DNA of 6,270 nt from Bacteroidales bacterium (GCA_028683685.1 JAQUHH010000143.1:1-6270), one strand, 5' to 3'. Shown: positions 1-6,270, counted from the first letter of the stretch. Notes: generated by a model from the letters alone, not told the origin. Translations and numbers: made by a program.

Positions 1-227
1 TTTGCATGGGTAGTTCTTGTTTTTCGAGAGGAAACAAAGAGAACTATCAAAGAATCAATCAATATTTAAAACTGAATAATTTAGAATCGAAAGTGACTTT
101 TAAGGGCAAACATTGCATGAATAAATGTGAGGAAGGCCCATTAATTATCATTAACGGCAAAGAATATTCAAAAGTAAAACCCGAAGATATCCCATTTTTA
201 CTATCTAGTTATTTTGACCCCAAATAA
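1..227 (+). CDS. Thioredoxin-like [2Fe-2S] ferredoxin (NuoE-like), 5' partial
   Basis: This is the C-terminal part of a small iron-sulfur protein whose start lies upstream of the window; the reading frame is already open at base 3 with a cysteine codon. The visible sequence begins CMGSSC (Cys-x4-Cys, codons at 3-5 and 18-20) and continues with a second pair, CMNKC (Cys-x3-Cys), followed by EEGP and a predicted beta strand IIINGKEY. This four-cysteine layout is that of the thioredoxin-fold [2Fe-2S] ferredoxins related to the NuoE subunit of complex I and the small subunits of electron-bifurcating hydrogenases. It probably passes electrons to or from the next gene product. The ATG at base 6 is internal to the cysteine motif and is not the true start. 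Only 7 bases separate its stop from the preferred start of the next gene, so the two are almost certainly co-transcribed. The family is clear; the exact electron partner is inferred from context. Confidence 0.85.
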   Translation, partial: CMGSSCFSRGNKENYQRINQYLKLNNLESKVTFKGKHCMNKCEEGPLIIINGKEYSKVKPEDIPFLLSSYFDPK

Positions 228-234
228 TATCATT

Positions 235-2091
235 ATGGAATCATTATTTAGTGTTAGCCCCAGCAAATGCACCTTATGCTTTTCATGCATTCGAAATTGT
301 CCGGTTAAAGCCATAGACATTGATTCAAAAAATGAAAAAGCAGTAATTTCAGACGACCGATGCATTGGATGCGGAATTTGTTATAAAATCTGTCCAGAAG
401 ATGCGATTGGTTACCGCAAGGACATTGATAAAGCGGTAAAAGCATTAGAATCCGACTCTACAAAAATCATTCTCTGCGACCCTGCAATTGCTTCTGAATT
501 TGAAGACATTAGCGATTACCGGAAATTTGTAGGAATGCTAAAAATTACCGGATTTGATTTTGCTTACGAAACTTCTTTTGCCATTGATTTAATGGCCAAG
601 AAATACAAAAAACTTTTCAAGCAATCCAAGGGCAAACTTTATATTAGCTCTTATTGCAGTACCGTTGTTGAATATGTTGAAAAATATACACCAGAAATCA
701 TTCAAAACCTAGCACCCATAGGTTCTCCTATGATGCTGTCGGTAAATCTTGCCAAAAAAATTCACCCTGGCGAAAATGTCGATATTTTTTATATCACTCC
801 TTGTATTTCTGTAAAAAACGAAACTCAAAAATACGAAAGCACAAAGCAAACCATTGTTTTGACCTTCGATGAAATTCGGGAATTGTTCGTTCACTATAAT
901 ATTTCCGAAAACATTGCCGAAAGCGACGACTTTGACCAGCCTTTGGGCTTAAAAGGCTTGCTTTACCCTATTAATACAGGCATTTTGGACACTTTGGAAA
1001 TGGACGATTCAGTATTTGACAGTCCAATTATGAGCATCGAAGGCACCAAAAATATTCACGATGCTTTCGGAACTTTTATTCATGACTATACCGACATCAA
1101 CAAACATCTCAATGCTTTTTATTGCGAAGGTTGCATTATGGGACCAGGAACAACTTCGAAAACCAATAAATATCAACGAAATTCGGCGGTTCTAAAATAT
1201 TCTCAAAAAAGATTATCTTCCATTGACAAAAAACATTGGGAAGAAAATATAAATTCTCATTCGGACATAAATCCAGTTCCCGTTTTTCTAAAAAATGATC
1301 AACGAAGGAAACCGCCTTCCGATGAAATTGTAGATGACATAATTGACACCCTTCATGGCAATCCTCATAAAAGTGAAGGTTGCGGAGCATGTGGTTTTAC
1401 CAATTGTCAGGAACTTGCCGAAGGCATTCATATGGGATACGGACACGCTGACATGTGCTTGCGCCGCTCGTTAAACAGCCAAAAATCGTATTCGAAATTT
1501 ATGAAACAAAACGATGAACGCATAAAAATGTATAAAGATGAAATAAATACATTTCGCGAAACCGTCGAAAAAACAAATAAAAGCATTAAGGAAAAGTCGG
1601 AAACCATCTCTCGTACCATTAATAGTCTTACTGTTGGAGTCGTGTTTTTTACGGCCGATATGAAAATTCATGAAGCCAACAAAGGACTGGTAAATATTAT
1701 CGGAGAAGAGGCAGAAATGATTAACGATGTAATTCCCGGAATGAAAGGAGCTGACATTCGTTCTATCCTTCCCGCCACTGTTAGCAGCACATTTGAGTAT
1801 GCTATCAACAACAACGAGCCCATTCACAACAAAGATATTAGCATTGGCGAAAACAAATACATCTTAAGTGTGTTTAATATTGTCGAAAACCAATTGGCCG
1901 GAGCTATTTTCCGATCTTTCCACGCTCGCGAAGTGAGATATGAAGAGTTTGAAAACAGAATTGTCGAAGCCATTGACCAAAACTTATCAATGGTGCAAAA
2001 CATTGGATTTTTACTGGGCGAAGGAGCTTCAAATACAGAAAGGATGCTAAACTCGGTTATTGAATCATTTAAAGCAGAAAAGAAAAAATAA
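235..2091 (+). CDS. PAS-domain [FeFe]-hydrogenase-like sensor protein (HydS/HfsB-like, group C type)
   Basis: This 618-residue protein is probably a cytoplasmic redox or H2-responsive sensor. Domains in order: two 4Fe-4S ferredoxin motifs (Cys12/15/18/22 and Cys43/46/49/53, each CxxCxxCxxxCP); an [FeFe]-hydrogenase large-subunit core (about 75-320); an RnfB-like 4Fe-4S domain (Cys383/386/391/408); a charged coiled coil (about 420-460); a PAS domain (about 463-570); and a tail (580-618) with VQNIGFLLGEGA and ending NSVIESF. The same tail pattern is recalled from clostridial PAS hydrogenases. The core keeps the cysteines expected to hold the cubane of the H-cluster (Cys141, Cys190, Cys297, Cys300), but the surrounding motifs are changed (see findings), so catalysis is doubtful. 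The ATG at 235 is preferred; an in-frame TTG at 214 would add seven residues and overlap the previous gene by 14 bases. The next gene, a SpoIIE-type phosphatase, overlaps the stop by one base, which matches phosphatase-linked sensory hydrogenases. Family assignment is firm; the sensed signal is inferred. Confidence 0.88.
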   Translation: MESLFSVSPSKCTLCFSCIRNCPVKAIDIDSKNEKAVISDDRCIGCGICYKICPEDAIGYRKDIDKAVKALESDSTKIILCDPAIASEFEDISDYRKFVGMLKITGFDFAYETSFAIDLMAKKYKKLFKQSKGKLYISSYCSTVVEYVEKYTPEIIQNLAPIGSPMMLSVNLAKKIHPGENVDIFYITPCISVKNETQKYESTKQTIVLTFDEIRELFVHYNISENIAESDDFDQPLGLKGLLYPINTGILDTLEMDDSVFDSPIMSIEGTKNIHDAFGTFIHDYTDINKHLNAFYCEGCIMGPGTTSKTNKYQRNSAVLKYSQKRLSSIDKKHWEENINSHSDINPVPVFLKNDQRRKPPSDEIVDDIIDTLHGNPHKSEGCGACGFTNCQELAEGIHMGYGHADMCLRRSLNSQKSYSKFMKQNDERIKMYKDEINTFRETVEKTNKSIKEKSETISRTINSLTVGVVFFTADMKIHEANKGLVNIIGEEAEMINDVIPGMKGADIRSILPATVSSTFEYAINNNEPIHNKDISIGENKYILSVFNIVENQLAGAIFRSFHAREVRYEEFENRIVEAIDQNLSMVQNIGFLLGEGASNTERMLNSVIESFKAEKKK

Positions 2092-3275
2092 TGGACAATG
2101 ATTTTTTTATAGAGATTAATCATACGCAGCACAATCATGACAAAGAGCGCATTTGCGGGGATATTTTTCTAACTGATAAAGTCGTTGAAGAAAATCGTCG
2201 AATTGCTGTTCTTTCGGATGGAATGGGTCACGGGGTAAAAGCAAATGTTTTGGCAACTCTAACCGCCCAAATGGCTCTCAATTTTACCAGAGAACATCGC
2301 GATCCAGCAAAAACAGCGGAAACGATTATAAAAACATTACCCGTATGCAGCGTACGTAAAGTTTCCTATTCCACTTTTGCCATTTTCGACATTGAACCCG
2401 ATGGAAAAGTGAGTATCTTGGAATATGAAAATCCACAATGCATTATTACCCGAGGAGGAGTCATATTTGAACCAGAATGGCAATGTTTGTTACTGGATTT
2501 GAAAGATAATGATCACAAAGAATTAATGTATTGCTCTTTTTATGCAAAAAAAGAAGATCGAATAATTGTTTTTTCAGATGGCGTAGAACAGTCCGGATTG
2601 GGAAGCGAAAAATTCCCTTTTGGATGGCCTAGAGAAGACATTACTGAATACATATTAGGCTTAATCAATGGAACTCCCAATATTTCAGCAGCTCAACTCT
2701 CGTCAAAAATTGTCGCACGTTCTAATATGCACGACAATTATAAACCCAAAGACGATATAACATGTGGAGTTATTTATTTTAGAGATCCTCGCAAGATGTT
2801 GCTCTGCAGTGGACCTCCCTATGAAATGGAAAAAGATTTAGAATATGCCCAAACGGTTAAAAACTACAAGGGCAAAAAAGTTCTATGCGGCGGAACTACC
2901 GCAGATATTATTGCAAAAGAGCTGAAAAGTAAAATTTCGGACGATCTTGTTTTTGAAGATTTCGACCTGCCACCTATCTCTCATATGGAGGGCATTGATT
3001 TGATTACAGAAGGAATTTTAACCCTGAGCAAGGTTTACACAATCTTGAAAAAGTTTGATAATAAAACATTTTTAAGCAATGGTCCTGCAGATTTAATCAT
3101 CAAAATGTTTTTCGAAAGCGACACCATCGATTTTATCATTGGAACCCGGATAAACATTGCTCATCAAGACCCAAACTTGCCACTGGACTTAGAAATTCGC
3201 CGAACGGTTATCAAGAAAATAGCTCGGGTTTTAGAAGTGAAGTTTTTTAAAGAAGTCTCCATAAGATATATCTAA
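2091..3275 (+). CDS. SpoIIE/PP2C-type Ser/Thr protein phosphatase with extra C-terminal domain
   Basis: This 394-residue protein has two parts. The N-terminal half (about 1-230) is a PPM/SpoIIE phosphatase domain: GD at 23-24, the metal-binding motif LSDGMGHG with Asp43-Gly44, a second FSDGVEQ with Asp163-Gly164, and a terminal KDDITCGVIYF with Asp221/Asp222. These acidic residues normally hold two Mn2+ or Mg2+ ions for hydrolysis of phosphoserine or phosphothreonine, so the enzyme looks active. The C-terminal half (about 232-394) begins RDPRKMLLCSGPP and contains KVLCGGTTADI (Gly267-Gly268-Thr269-Thr270) and MEGIDLITEGI (around 300-308); its function is not known to me, although similar extensions are recalled in phosphatases found beside sensory hydrogenases. 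No signal peptide or membrane segment is seen. The ATG overlaps the stop of the hydrogenase-like gene by one base, implying translational coupling. It is probably the output of the sensor. Its phosphoprotein target is not in the window. Confidence 0.88.
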   Translation: MDNDFFIEINHTQHNHDKERICGDIFLTDKVVEENRRIAVLSDGMGHGVKANVLATLTAQMALNFTREHRDPAKTAETIIKTLPVCSVRKVSYSTFAIFDIEPDGKVSILEYENPQCIITRGGVIFEPEWQCLLLDLKDNDHKELMYCSFYAKKEDRIIVFSDGVEQSGLGSEKFPFGWPREDITEYILGLINGTPNISAAQLSSKIVARSNMHDNYKPKDDITCGVIYFRDPRKMLLCSGPPYEMEKDLEYAQTVKNYKGKKVLCGGTTADIIAKELKSKISDDLVFEDFDLPPISHMEGIDLITEGILTLSKVYTILKKFDNKTFLSNGPADLIIKMFFESDTIDFIIGTRINIAHQDPNLPLDLEIRRTVIKKIARVLEVKFFKEVSIRYI

Positions 3276-3304
3276 AATCTTTTAAAAAAAACTATTCTTT
3301 TAAT

Positions 3305-5011
3305 TTACAAATCATATTCGGGGACGATAGCACGCAATGCTCTAAGTTCTGAAAGCAACGCCTCGTCTCTTGAGTAGATATCGGAATAAAACAAAACATT
3401 TCCATCCATATCGTAAAACGAACTATAGTAACAAACAAAGAGCGGAATTCTGTTTTTAAATCTAAAATCAGCCTGCTGCTTGCGTTCTAGATGTGCATTA
3501 ACGGTATCTACAGCCGCAATATTTTTCTCGCCTTCACGTATTTTTTCAAATTTCTTTTGGGTCAATATTAAGTTTTTCTCTTTCAACAATTTTTCGCTAT
3601 AATGCAACATCCCTTGATCAAATTCGAGTATTTTTTTTAAAAACCCAAATGGATTTTCAAGTCGCATGCAACCATGACTAAACGCTCGAATGTTTCTTTT
3701 AAAAAAACGTTTTTGAGGAGTATCATGAAGATATACATCGTGTGAATTATTAAAATAAAACTTCACTAAACCTAAAGCATTGTGAGAACCTGGCGTTTGT
3801 ACAATCCGATACGGAAAATTTGAGCGATTCAATTTTGACCAATTAACCGTAACTGGATCAATCATTTCTCGTTGGTGATTGGTGATAATGTATCTGTTTT
3901 TGGCTAGGTAATTAATATTTCTTTTAATCAGTGGAAGCGTTTCTTGGGTTGCAATGCTGTAGGGCAAATTCCAATCCGGTAAAAGAGTATACTTTGTAAT
4001 GGAACTTATCAACTCTGGTGTTTGATTTCTCCTTGTTCCAGTGACTACTCTATAAGTAGAAACCAATTCATTTTGTTCGGTCCAAAACAAGGTAAAGCTT
4101 GGAATATTAATTAAAATAAAAGAAGATATGGAATCAAAATCTGGACTTTTTAGCTTTTCGACGGTCAACATGGCTTGTTCGTGATAAAATTCAAAGCTTT
4201 TATTTAATTGAACTACAGTTAGAGAATCAGGTTTCCCCGAAGATTCTATTCCAAATAAATATTGAAATTGTGTAATGGCATTTTTGATTTTTGGAAAATT
4301 TGCTGAGTCATTTACTTCGAGAAGTTTAAAATATTCCAATCTTTGGATTGTAGATGCATAACAATTTAACGAATCGTCCTCCATAAATGGAATATTCGAT
4401 TCTGGAAGAGTGTGAAATTTATCATAAAACTTTCCCCACGATTGGATATAATTCTTATAATGGACATTTTTTGGCTCAATGATGTATGGAATGATAGAAG
4501 GTGATTCAGAGAGCAATAGTTTTGCAAAATCAAATGTTTTTGGAATTGAATCCTTTTTTTGGGACCAACCATAGGCAAGATGATGGCAATAATTCAAATA
4601 AGCATCTGTCAAAAGGAGGTCGGCAATAACCTTGGATGTTTTACTCAAAAAAGAGGTTCTATGGTTGAATATTCGTATCTGCTGATTTATTTGAGGCAAA
4701 TGGTAAAAAGCACAATCCAGACCTTTGCTTTTCGCCAAGCTCATTTGAGAAATTGCAGTATCGGCTATGTTTTTGATCGAAAGAGAATCAAACCAAAGGA
4801 AATTATAATTATTTTGCAAATAAACAGCTTTCAAATCCTTAAATTGTGTAATAAAATCAAAGTTTGAAAAAGAAAAATCTGTTTCACAGAATACTCTTAT
4901 GTAATTATATTCGGAATTTATATTCTGAAAAACGATTTTGTCTTGAGTTGTTTTTCGACAGCCGATGGTGACCCATAAAATAATAAAAAACAAAAATTTC
5001 AGATGCTTCAT
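3305..5011 (-). CDS. YcbB-like L,D-transpeptidase, probable lipoprotein
   Basis: This 568-residue enzyme belongs to the large L,D-transpeptidase group (E. coli YcbB/LdtD), which forms 3-3 crosslinks in peptidoglycan or attaches proteins to it in the periplasm. The N-terminus is basic then hydrophobic and ends in VTIGC (Cys18), an imperfect lipobox, so either a lipoprotein or a cleaved or uncleaved export signal is possible. A scaffold region (about 55-200) contains LKAVYLQNNY and the LLLTDAYLNY segment; residues about 224-275 resemble a peptidoglycan-binding domain. The YkuD catalytic domain starts near 297 (SFILINIPSF) and has the histidine motif VYLHDTP (His429) and the catalytic SHGCMRLENP with Cys448. 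A C-terminal segment, RIPLFVCYYSSFYDMDG and DIYSRDE (521-550), matches the usual end of the family. The catalytic set is complete. It lies 21 bases after a DUF456 membrane protein gene and is probably co-transcribed with it. Confidence 0.9.
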   Translation of the reverse strand: MKHLKFLFFIILWVTIGCRKTTQDKIVFQNINSEYNYIRVFCETDFSFSNFDFITQFKDLKAVYLQNNYNFLWFDSLSIKNIADTAISQMSLAKSKGLDCAFYHLPQINQQIRIFNHRTSFLSKTSKVIADLLLTDAYLNYCHHLAYGWSQKKDSIPKTFDFAKLLLSESPSIIPYIIEPKNVHYKNYIQSWGKFYDKFHTLPESNIPFMEDDSLNCYASTIQRLEYFKLLEVNDSANFPKIKNAITQFQYLFGIESSGKPDSLTVVQLNKSFEFYHEQAMLTVEKLKSPDFDSISSFILINIPSFTLFWTEQNELVSTYRVVTGTRRNQTPELISSITKYTLLPDWNLPYSIATQETLPLIKRNINYLAKNRYIITNHQREMIDPVTVNWSKLNRSNFPYRIVQTPGSHNALGLVKFYFNNSHDVYLHDTPQKRFFKRNIRAFSHGCMRLENPFGFLKKILEFDQGMLHYSEKLLKEKNLILTQKKFEKIREGEKNIAAVDTVNAHLERKQQADFRFKNRIPLFVCYYSSFYDMDGNVLFYSDIYSRDEALLSELRALRAIVPEYDL

Positions 5012-5032
5012 ACATAGATTTTAGATTGATAT

Positions 5033-5521
5033 TTAAAAAAAGAGCCCCATGAAAAAATAAATAAGCAACATAAAAACAGAAACCACTTTTATTACGACGC
5101 CAGCCAAAAAGCCAAGGAAGCTTCCAAAAGCAGCAGTAAGAGAATCTTTTTCGTTTTTCCCATACATTATTTCCCCAATAAATGCACCCACAAAAGCACC
5201 TATAAATAAGCCAAGTGGTCCTGCGAAAAAACCAGTAAACATCCCTACAAACATTCCTATTAATGCCCCGTTTGACCCCCATTTGGAGCCCCCAAATATT
5301 TTGGTTCCATAGGCAGGAACCCAGTAATCGAGAATCGTAATAAAAAGGATAAAAAGTCCCCAAAGAACAAGCGCCCATGTTGAAAATGGAGGCTCTTTGC
5401 TAAATTGCATTGCCAAAATACCAACAAACGCAATAGGTGGACCTGGAAGAACAGGAACAAAACAGCCGATTAAACCGACTAACCATAAAATTACAAACAC
5501 CAAAATCCAAATCCAATCCAT
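5033..5521 (-). CDS. DUF456 family membrane protein
   Basis: This is a 162-residue integral membrane protein of the DUF456 family, whose biochemical role is unknown. Hydrophobic segments are visible at about 4-37, 48-70, 84-116 and 131-160. The first contains the family-typical FVPVLPGPPIAFVG (21-34). The middle part is a ladder of small residues: Gly85, 89, 93, 97 and 101, then Gly104, 108, 112 and 116, the last followed by Glu117 in AFIGE, and a further set at 133, 137 and 141. Such GxxxG series pack transmembrane helices tightly. A short charged loop (YGKNEKDS, 120-127) separates the last two hydrophobic stretches. The ATG at 5521 follows an A/T-rich stretch without a Shine-Dalgarno sequence, as is normal in Bacteroidota. 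The gene leads a probable operon with the L,D-transpeptidase gene 21 bases downstream, which suggests an envelope role, but that is inference only. Confidence 0.85.
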   Translation of the reverse strand: MDWIWILVFVILWLVGLIGCFVPVLPGPPIAFVGILAMQFSKEPPFSTWALVLWGLFILFITILDYWVPAYGTKIFGGSKWGSNGALIGMFVGMFTGFFAGPLGLFIGAFVGAFIGEIMYGKNEKDSLTAAFGSFLGFLAGVVIKVVSVFMLLIYFFMGLFF

Positions 5522-5541
5522 ATTAATTTGTTAAAAACACG

Positions 5542-5572
5542 GCAATTTAAACAAAAAAGCAATTTAAACAAA
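5542..5572 (-). promoter_or_regulatory. Candidate promoter for the DUF456-transpeptidase operon
   Basis: On the - strand, TTTG (5572-5569) in one repeat copy is followed after 19 bases by TAAATTGC (5549-5542) in the other copy. This resembles the Bacteroidota arrangement TTTG / about 19-21 bases / TAnnTTTG, but the -7 element matches only partly. It would start transcription a short distance before the ATG at 5521. The elements come from the tandem repeat itself, so the match could be chance. Confidence 0.3.
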
Positions 5573-5575
5573 AAA
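5542..5575. repeat. Exact tandem direct repeat, 2 x 17 bp
   Basis: The 17-base unit gcaatttaaacaaaaaa occurs twice without a gap (5542-5558 and 5559-5575) in the divergent intergenic region between the DUF456 gene and gcvH. Both copies are identical. It may be a simple slippage duplication in AT-rich DNA, or it may carry paired protein-binding or promoter elements. Read on the - strand each copy contains TTTG and TAAATTGC. Confidence 0.95.
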
Positions 5576-5601
5576 AATGTTCATTGTATTTAAAAAAATT
5601 C

Positions 5602-5609
5602 TAATTTTG
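5602..5609 (+). promoter_or_regulatory. Candidate -7 promoter element for gcvH
   Basis: TAATTTTG matches the Bacteroidota -7 consensus TAnnTTTG and lies 35 bases before the gcvH start codon. No good -33 element is seen at the usual distance; TTG at 5584-5586 is only 15 bases away. The leader before the ATG is A-rich (ataaaaaatg), which is a common translation-start context in this phylum. Confidence 0.45.
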
Positions 5610-5644
5610 ACCTTGCGAAATTAAAAACATAAAAAAGATAAAAA

Positions 5645-6025
5645 ATGAACGTATTAGAAAATTTGAAGTACACTAAAGATCACGAATGGATTCGTGTAGA
5701 AGGTGATGTTGCTATTATTGGAATTACTGATTTTGCACAACACGAACTTGGTGATATCGTTTTTGTTGAAGTAGAAACCGAAGGTGAAACCTTAGATGCA
5801 GAAGAAATTTTTGGTTCTATCGAAGCTGTAAAAACTGTTTCTGACCTTTTTATGCCCCTAGATGGCGAAGTGTTAGAGTTTAATAGTCAACTGGAAAGCA
5901 ATCCAGACTTGATTAACAAAGATCCCTACGGTGAAGGTTGGATTATTAAAGTTAAAATAAGCAATCTTGATGACGTTAAGGAACTAATGCTTGCTGCCGA
6001 TTACAAAGCTCACATCGGAGCATAA
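5645..6025 (+). CDS. gcvH: Glycine cleavage system H protein
   Basis: This 126-residue protein is the lipoyl carrier of the glycine cleavage system. Its lipoyl-lysine arm carries the aminomethyl group from the P protein (glycine decarboxylase) to the T protein and is reoxidised by the L protein, in the cytoplasm. The N-terminus KYTKDHEWIRVEGD (8-21) and GITDFAQHELGDIVFVE (26-42) are diagnostic, and the lipoylation site is Lys63 in GSIEAVKTVSDL. The C-terminal part NPDLINKDPYGEGWIIK is also typical. Length is normal for the family and nothing is truncated. The start is supported by the family N-terminus and by the A-rich leader. No gcvP or gcvT gene adjoins it here, so the other system proteins must be encoded elsewhere. 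It appears to be transcribed on its own. Confidence 0.97.
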   Translation: MNVLENLKYTKDHEWIRVEGDVAIIGITDFAQHELGDIVFVEVETEGETLDAEEIFGSIEAVKTVSDLFMPLDGEVLEFNSQLESNPDLINKDPYGEGWIIKVKISNLDDVKELMLAADYKAHIGA

Positions 6026-6076
6026 AACAATATTTGTAAAAAAACCACGTTTATTGTCTATATTATTTTCAATAAC

Positions 6077-6108
6077 TTGACACTAATAAGTGTTTTTTTG
6101 TATATTTG
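6077..6108 (+). promoter_or_regulatory. Probable Bacteroidota-type promoter of tonB
   Basis: TTGACA-like bases starting with TTG at 6077-6079 are followed after 21 bases by TATATTTG (6101-6108), a full match to the -7 consensus TAnnTTTG. Transcription would begin a few bases after 6110, giving a leader of roughly 20-25 bases before the ATG at 6138. This is the clearest promoter in the window and indicates that tonB is expressed separately from gcvH. Confidence 0.7.
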
Positions 6109-6137
6109 CAATTCTATAATCAAACATCCAATTCAAT

Positions 6138-6270
6138 ATGGAAATTAAAAAAACTAAAAAAGCTGACTTGGAAAGAAAAAGACCACTGTTTGTTCAAATT
6201 GGTCTTGTACTTGGTCTATCGCTAATCCTTTTCGCTTTTGAGTGGAAGTCTTACGACAGAGTTATTGAAG
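6138..6270 (+). CDS. tonB: TonB-family energy transducer, 3' partial
   Basis: Only the first 44 codons are inside the window. They read MEIKKTKKADLERKR, a highly basic cytoplasmic start, followed by a single hydrophobic membrane segment (about 17-34: LFVQIGLVLGLSLILFAF) and then EWKSYD. This start is very characteristic of the Bacteroidota TonB proteins, which are anchored in the inner membrane and pass proton-motive force through the periplasm to outer-membrane TonB-dependent (SusC-like) receptors. The proline-rich linker and the C-terminal TonB domain that would prove the assignment lie beyond the window end. No Shine-Dalgarno sequence precedes the ATG, as expected for the phylum. Confidence 0.8.
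   Translation, partial: MEIKKTKKADLERKRPLFVQIGLVLGLSLILFAFEWKSYDRVIE

Noticed and set aside
214..234. TTG start adding seven residues to the hydrogenase-like protein
   Set aside because: It would overlap the preceding gene by 14 bases, has no ribosome-binding sequence, and the ATG at 235 already lies just before the first ferredoxin motif as expected.
1471..1827. 118-codon open frame on the - strand
   Set aside because: It lies entirely inside the well-supported hydrogenase-like gene and has no recognisable domain; it is an antisense shadow.
3276..3304. Possible terminator between the convergent genes
   Set aside because: The 29 bases are A/T runs without a GC-containing stem, so no hairpin could be supported.
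4559..4867. 102-codon open frame on the + strand
   Set aside because: It lies antisense within the L,D-transpeptidase gene, with no family resemblance.
4905..5378. 157-codon open frame on the - strand spanning the DUF456-transpeptidase junction
   Set aside because: It is rich in Cys, Trp and Arg from an out-of-frame reading of the DUF456 gene; both overlapping genes have clear family matches in other frames.
5542..5575. Two repeat copies as a CRISPR remnant
   Set aside because: The copies are directly adjoining with no spacer, are not palindromic at the ends, and no cas gene is near.
5522..5644. Glycine riboswitch or other leader RNA upstream of gcvH
   Set aside because: The region is short and very AT-rich, the likely transcript leader is only about 30 bases, and no structured GC-containing core is visible.
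6027..6057. Inverted repeat acaata...tattgt after gcvH
   Set aside because: The stem is only six A/T-rich pairs with a 19-base loop and no following T-run, so it is too weak to call a terminator.

Overview
The window is AT-rich and looks like a chromosomal segment of an anaerobic or facultatively anaerobic member of the Bacteroidota. The pointers are a TonB start of the type common in that phylum, promoter-like TAnnTTTG elements of the Bacteroidota class upstream of tonB and gcvH, the absence of clear Shine-Dalgarno sequences, and a hydrogenase-family sensor that implies anaerobic metabolism. The exact genus cannot be read from the sequence.

Positions 1-3275 (+ strand) hold a tightly packed three-gene unit. 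It consists of the 3' part of a thioredoxin-like [2Fe-2S] ferredoxin, a multidomain [FeFe]-hydrogenase-like protein (two 4Fe-4S clusters, hydrogenase-like core, a further 4Fe-4S domain, coiled coil, PAS), and a SpoIIE/PP2C-type Ser/Thr phosphatase with a conserved extra C-terminal domain. The second and third genes overlap by one base (TAATG). The arrangement matches what is known as phosphatase-linked sensory [FeFe] hydrogenases (group C3). The likely logic is that electrons or a redox ligand are sensed by the Fe-S/hydrogenase module, relayed to PAS and coiled coil, and turned into protein dephosphorylation. The H-cluster motifs are strongly altered, so ordinary hydrogen turnover is unlikely. 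The promoter of this unit and any upstream partners lie outside the window.

Positions 3305-5521 (- strand), convergent with the first unit, hold a probable two-gene operon. A small glycine-zipper membrane protein of the DUF456 family comes first, followed after 21 bases by a YcbB-like L,D-transpeptidase with an N-terminal export or lipoprotein signal. Both act at the cell envelope.

Positions 5522-5644 are a divergent intergenic region with an exact 17-bp tandem repeat and a candidate gcvH promoter. gcvH (glycine cleavage H protein) follows on the + strand. After a further 112-base gap with a well-formed Bacteroidota promoter comes the start of a tonB-type energy transducer gene, cut by the window end. 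There is no gene-free stretch longer than about 125 bases, and no RNA gene, mobile element or CRISPR array was seen.
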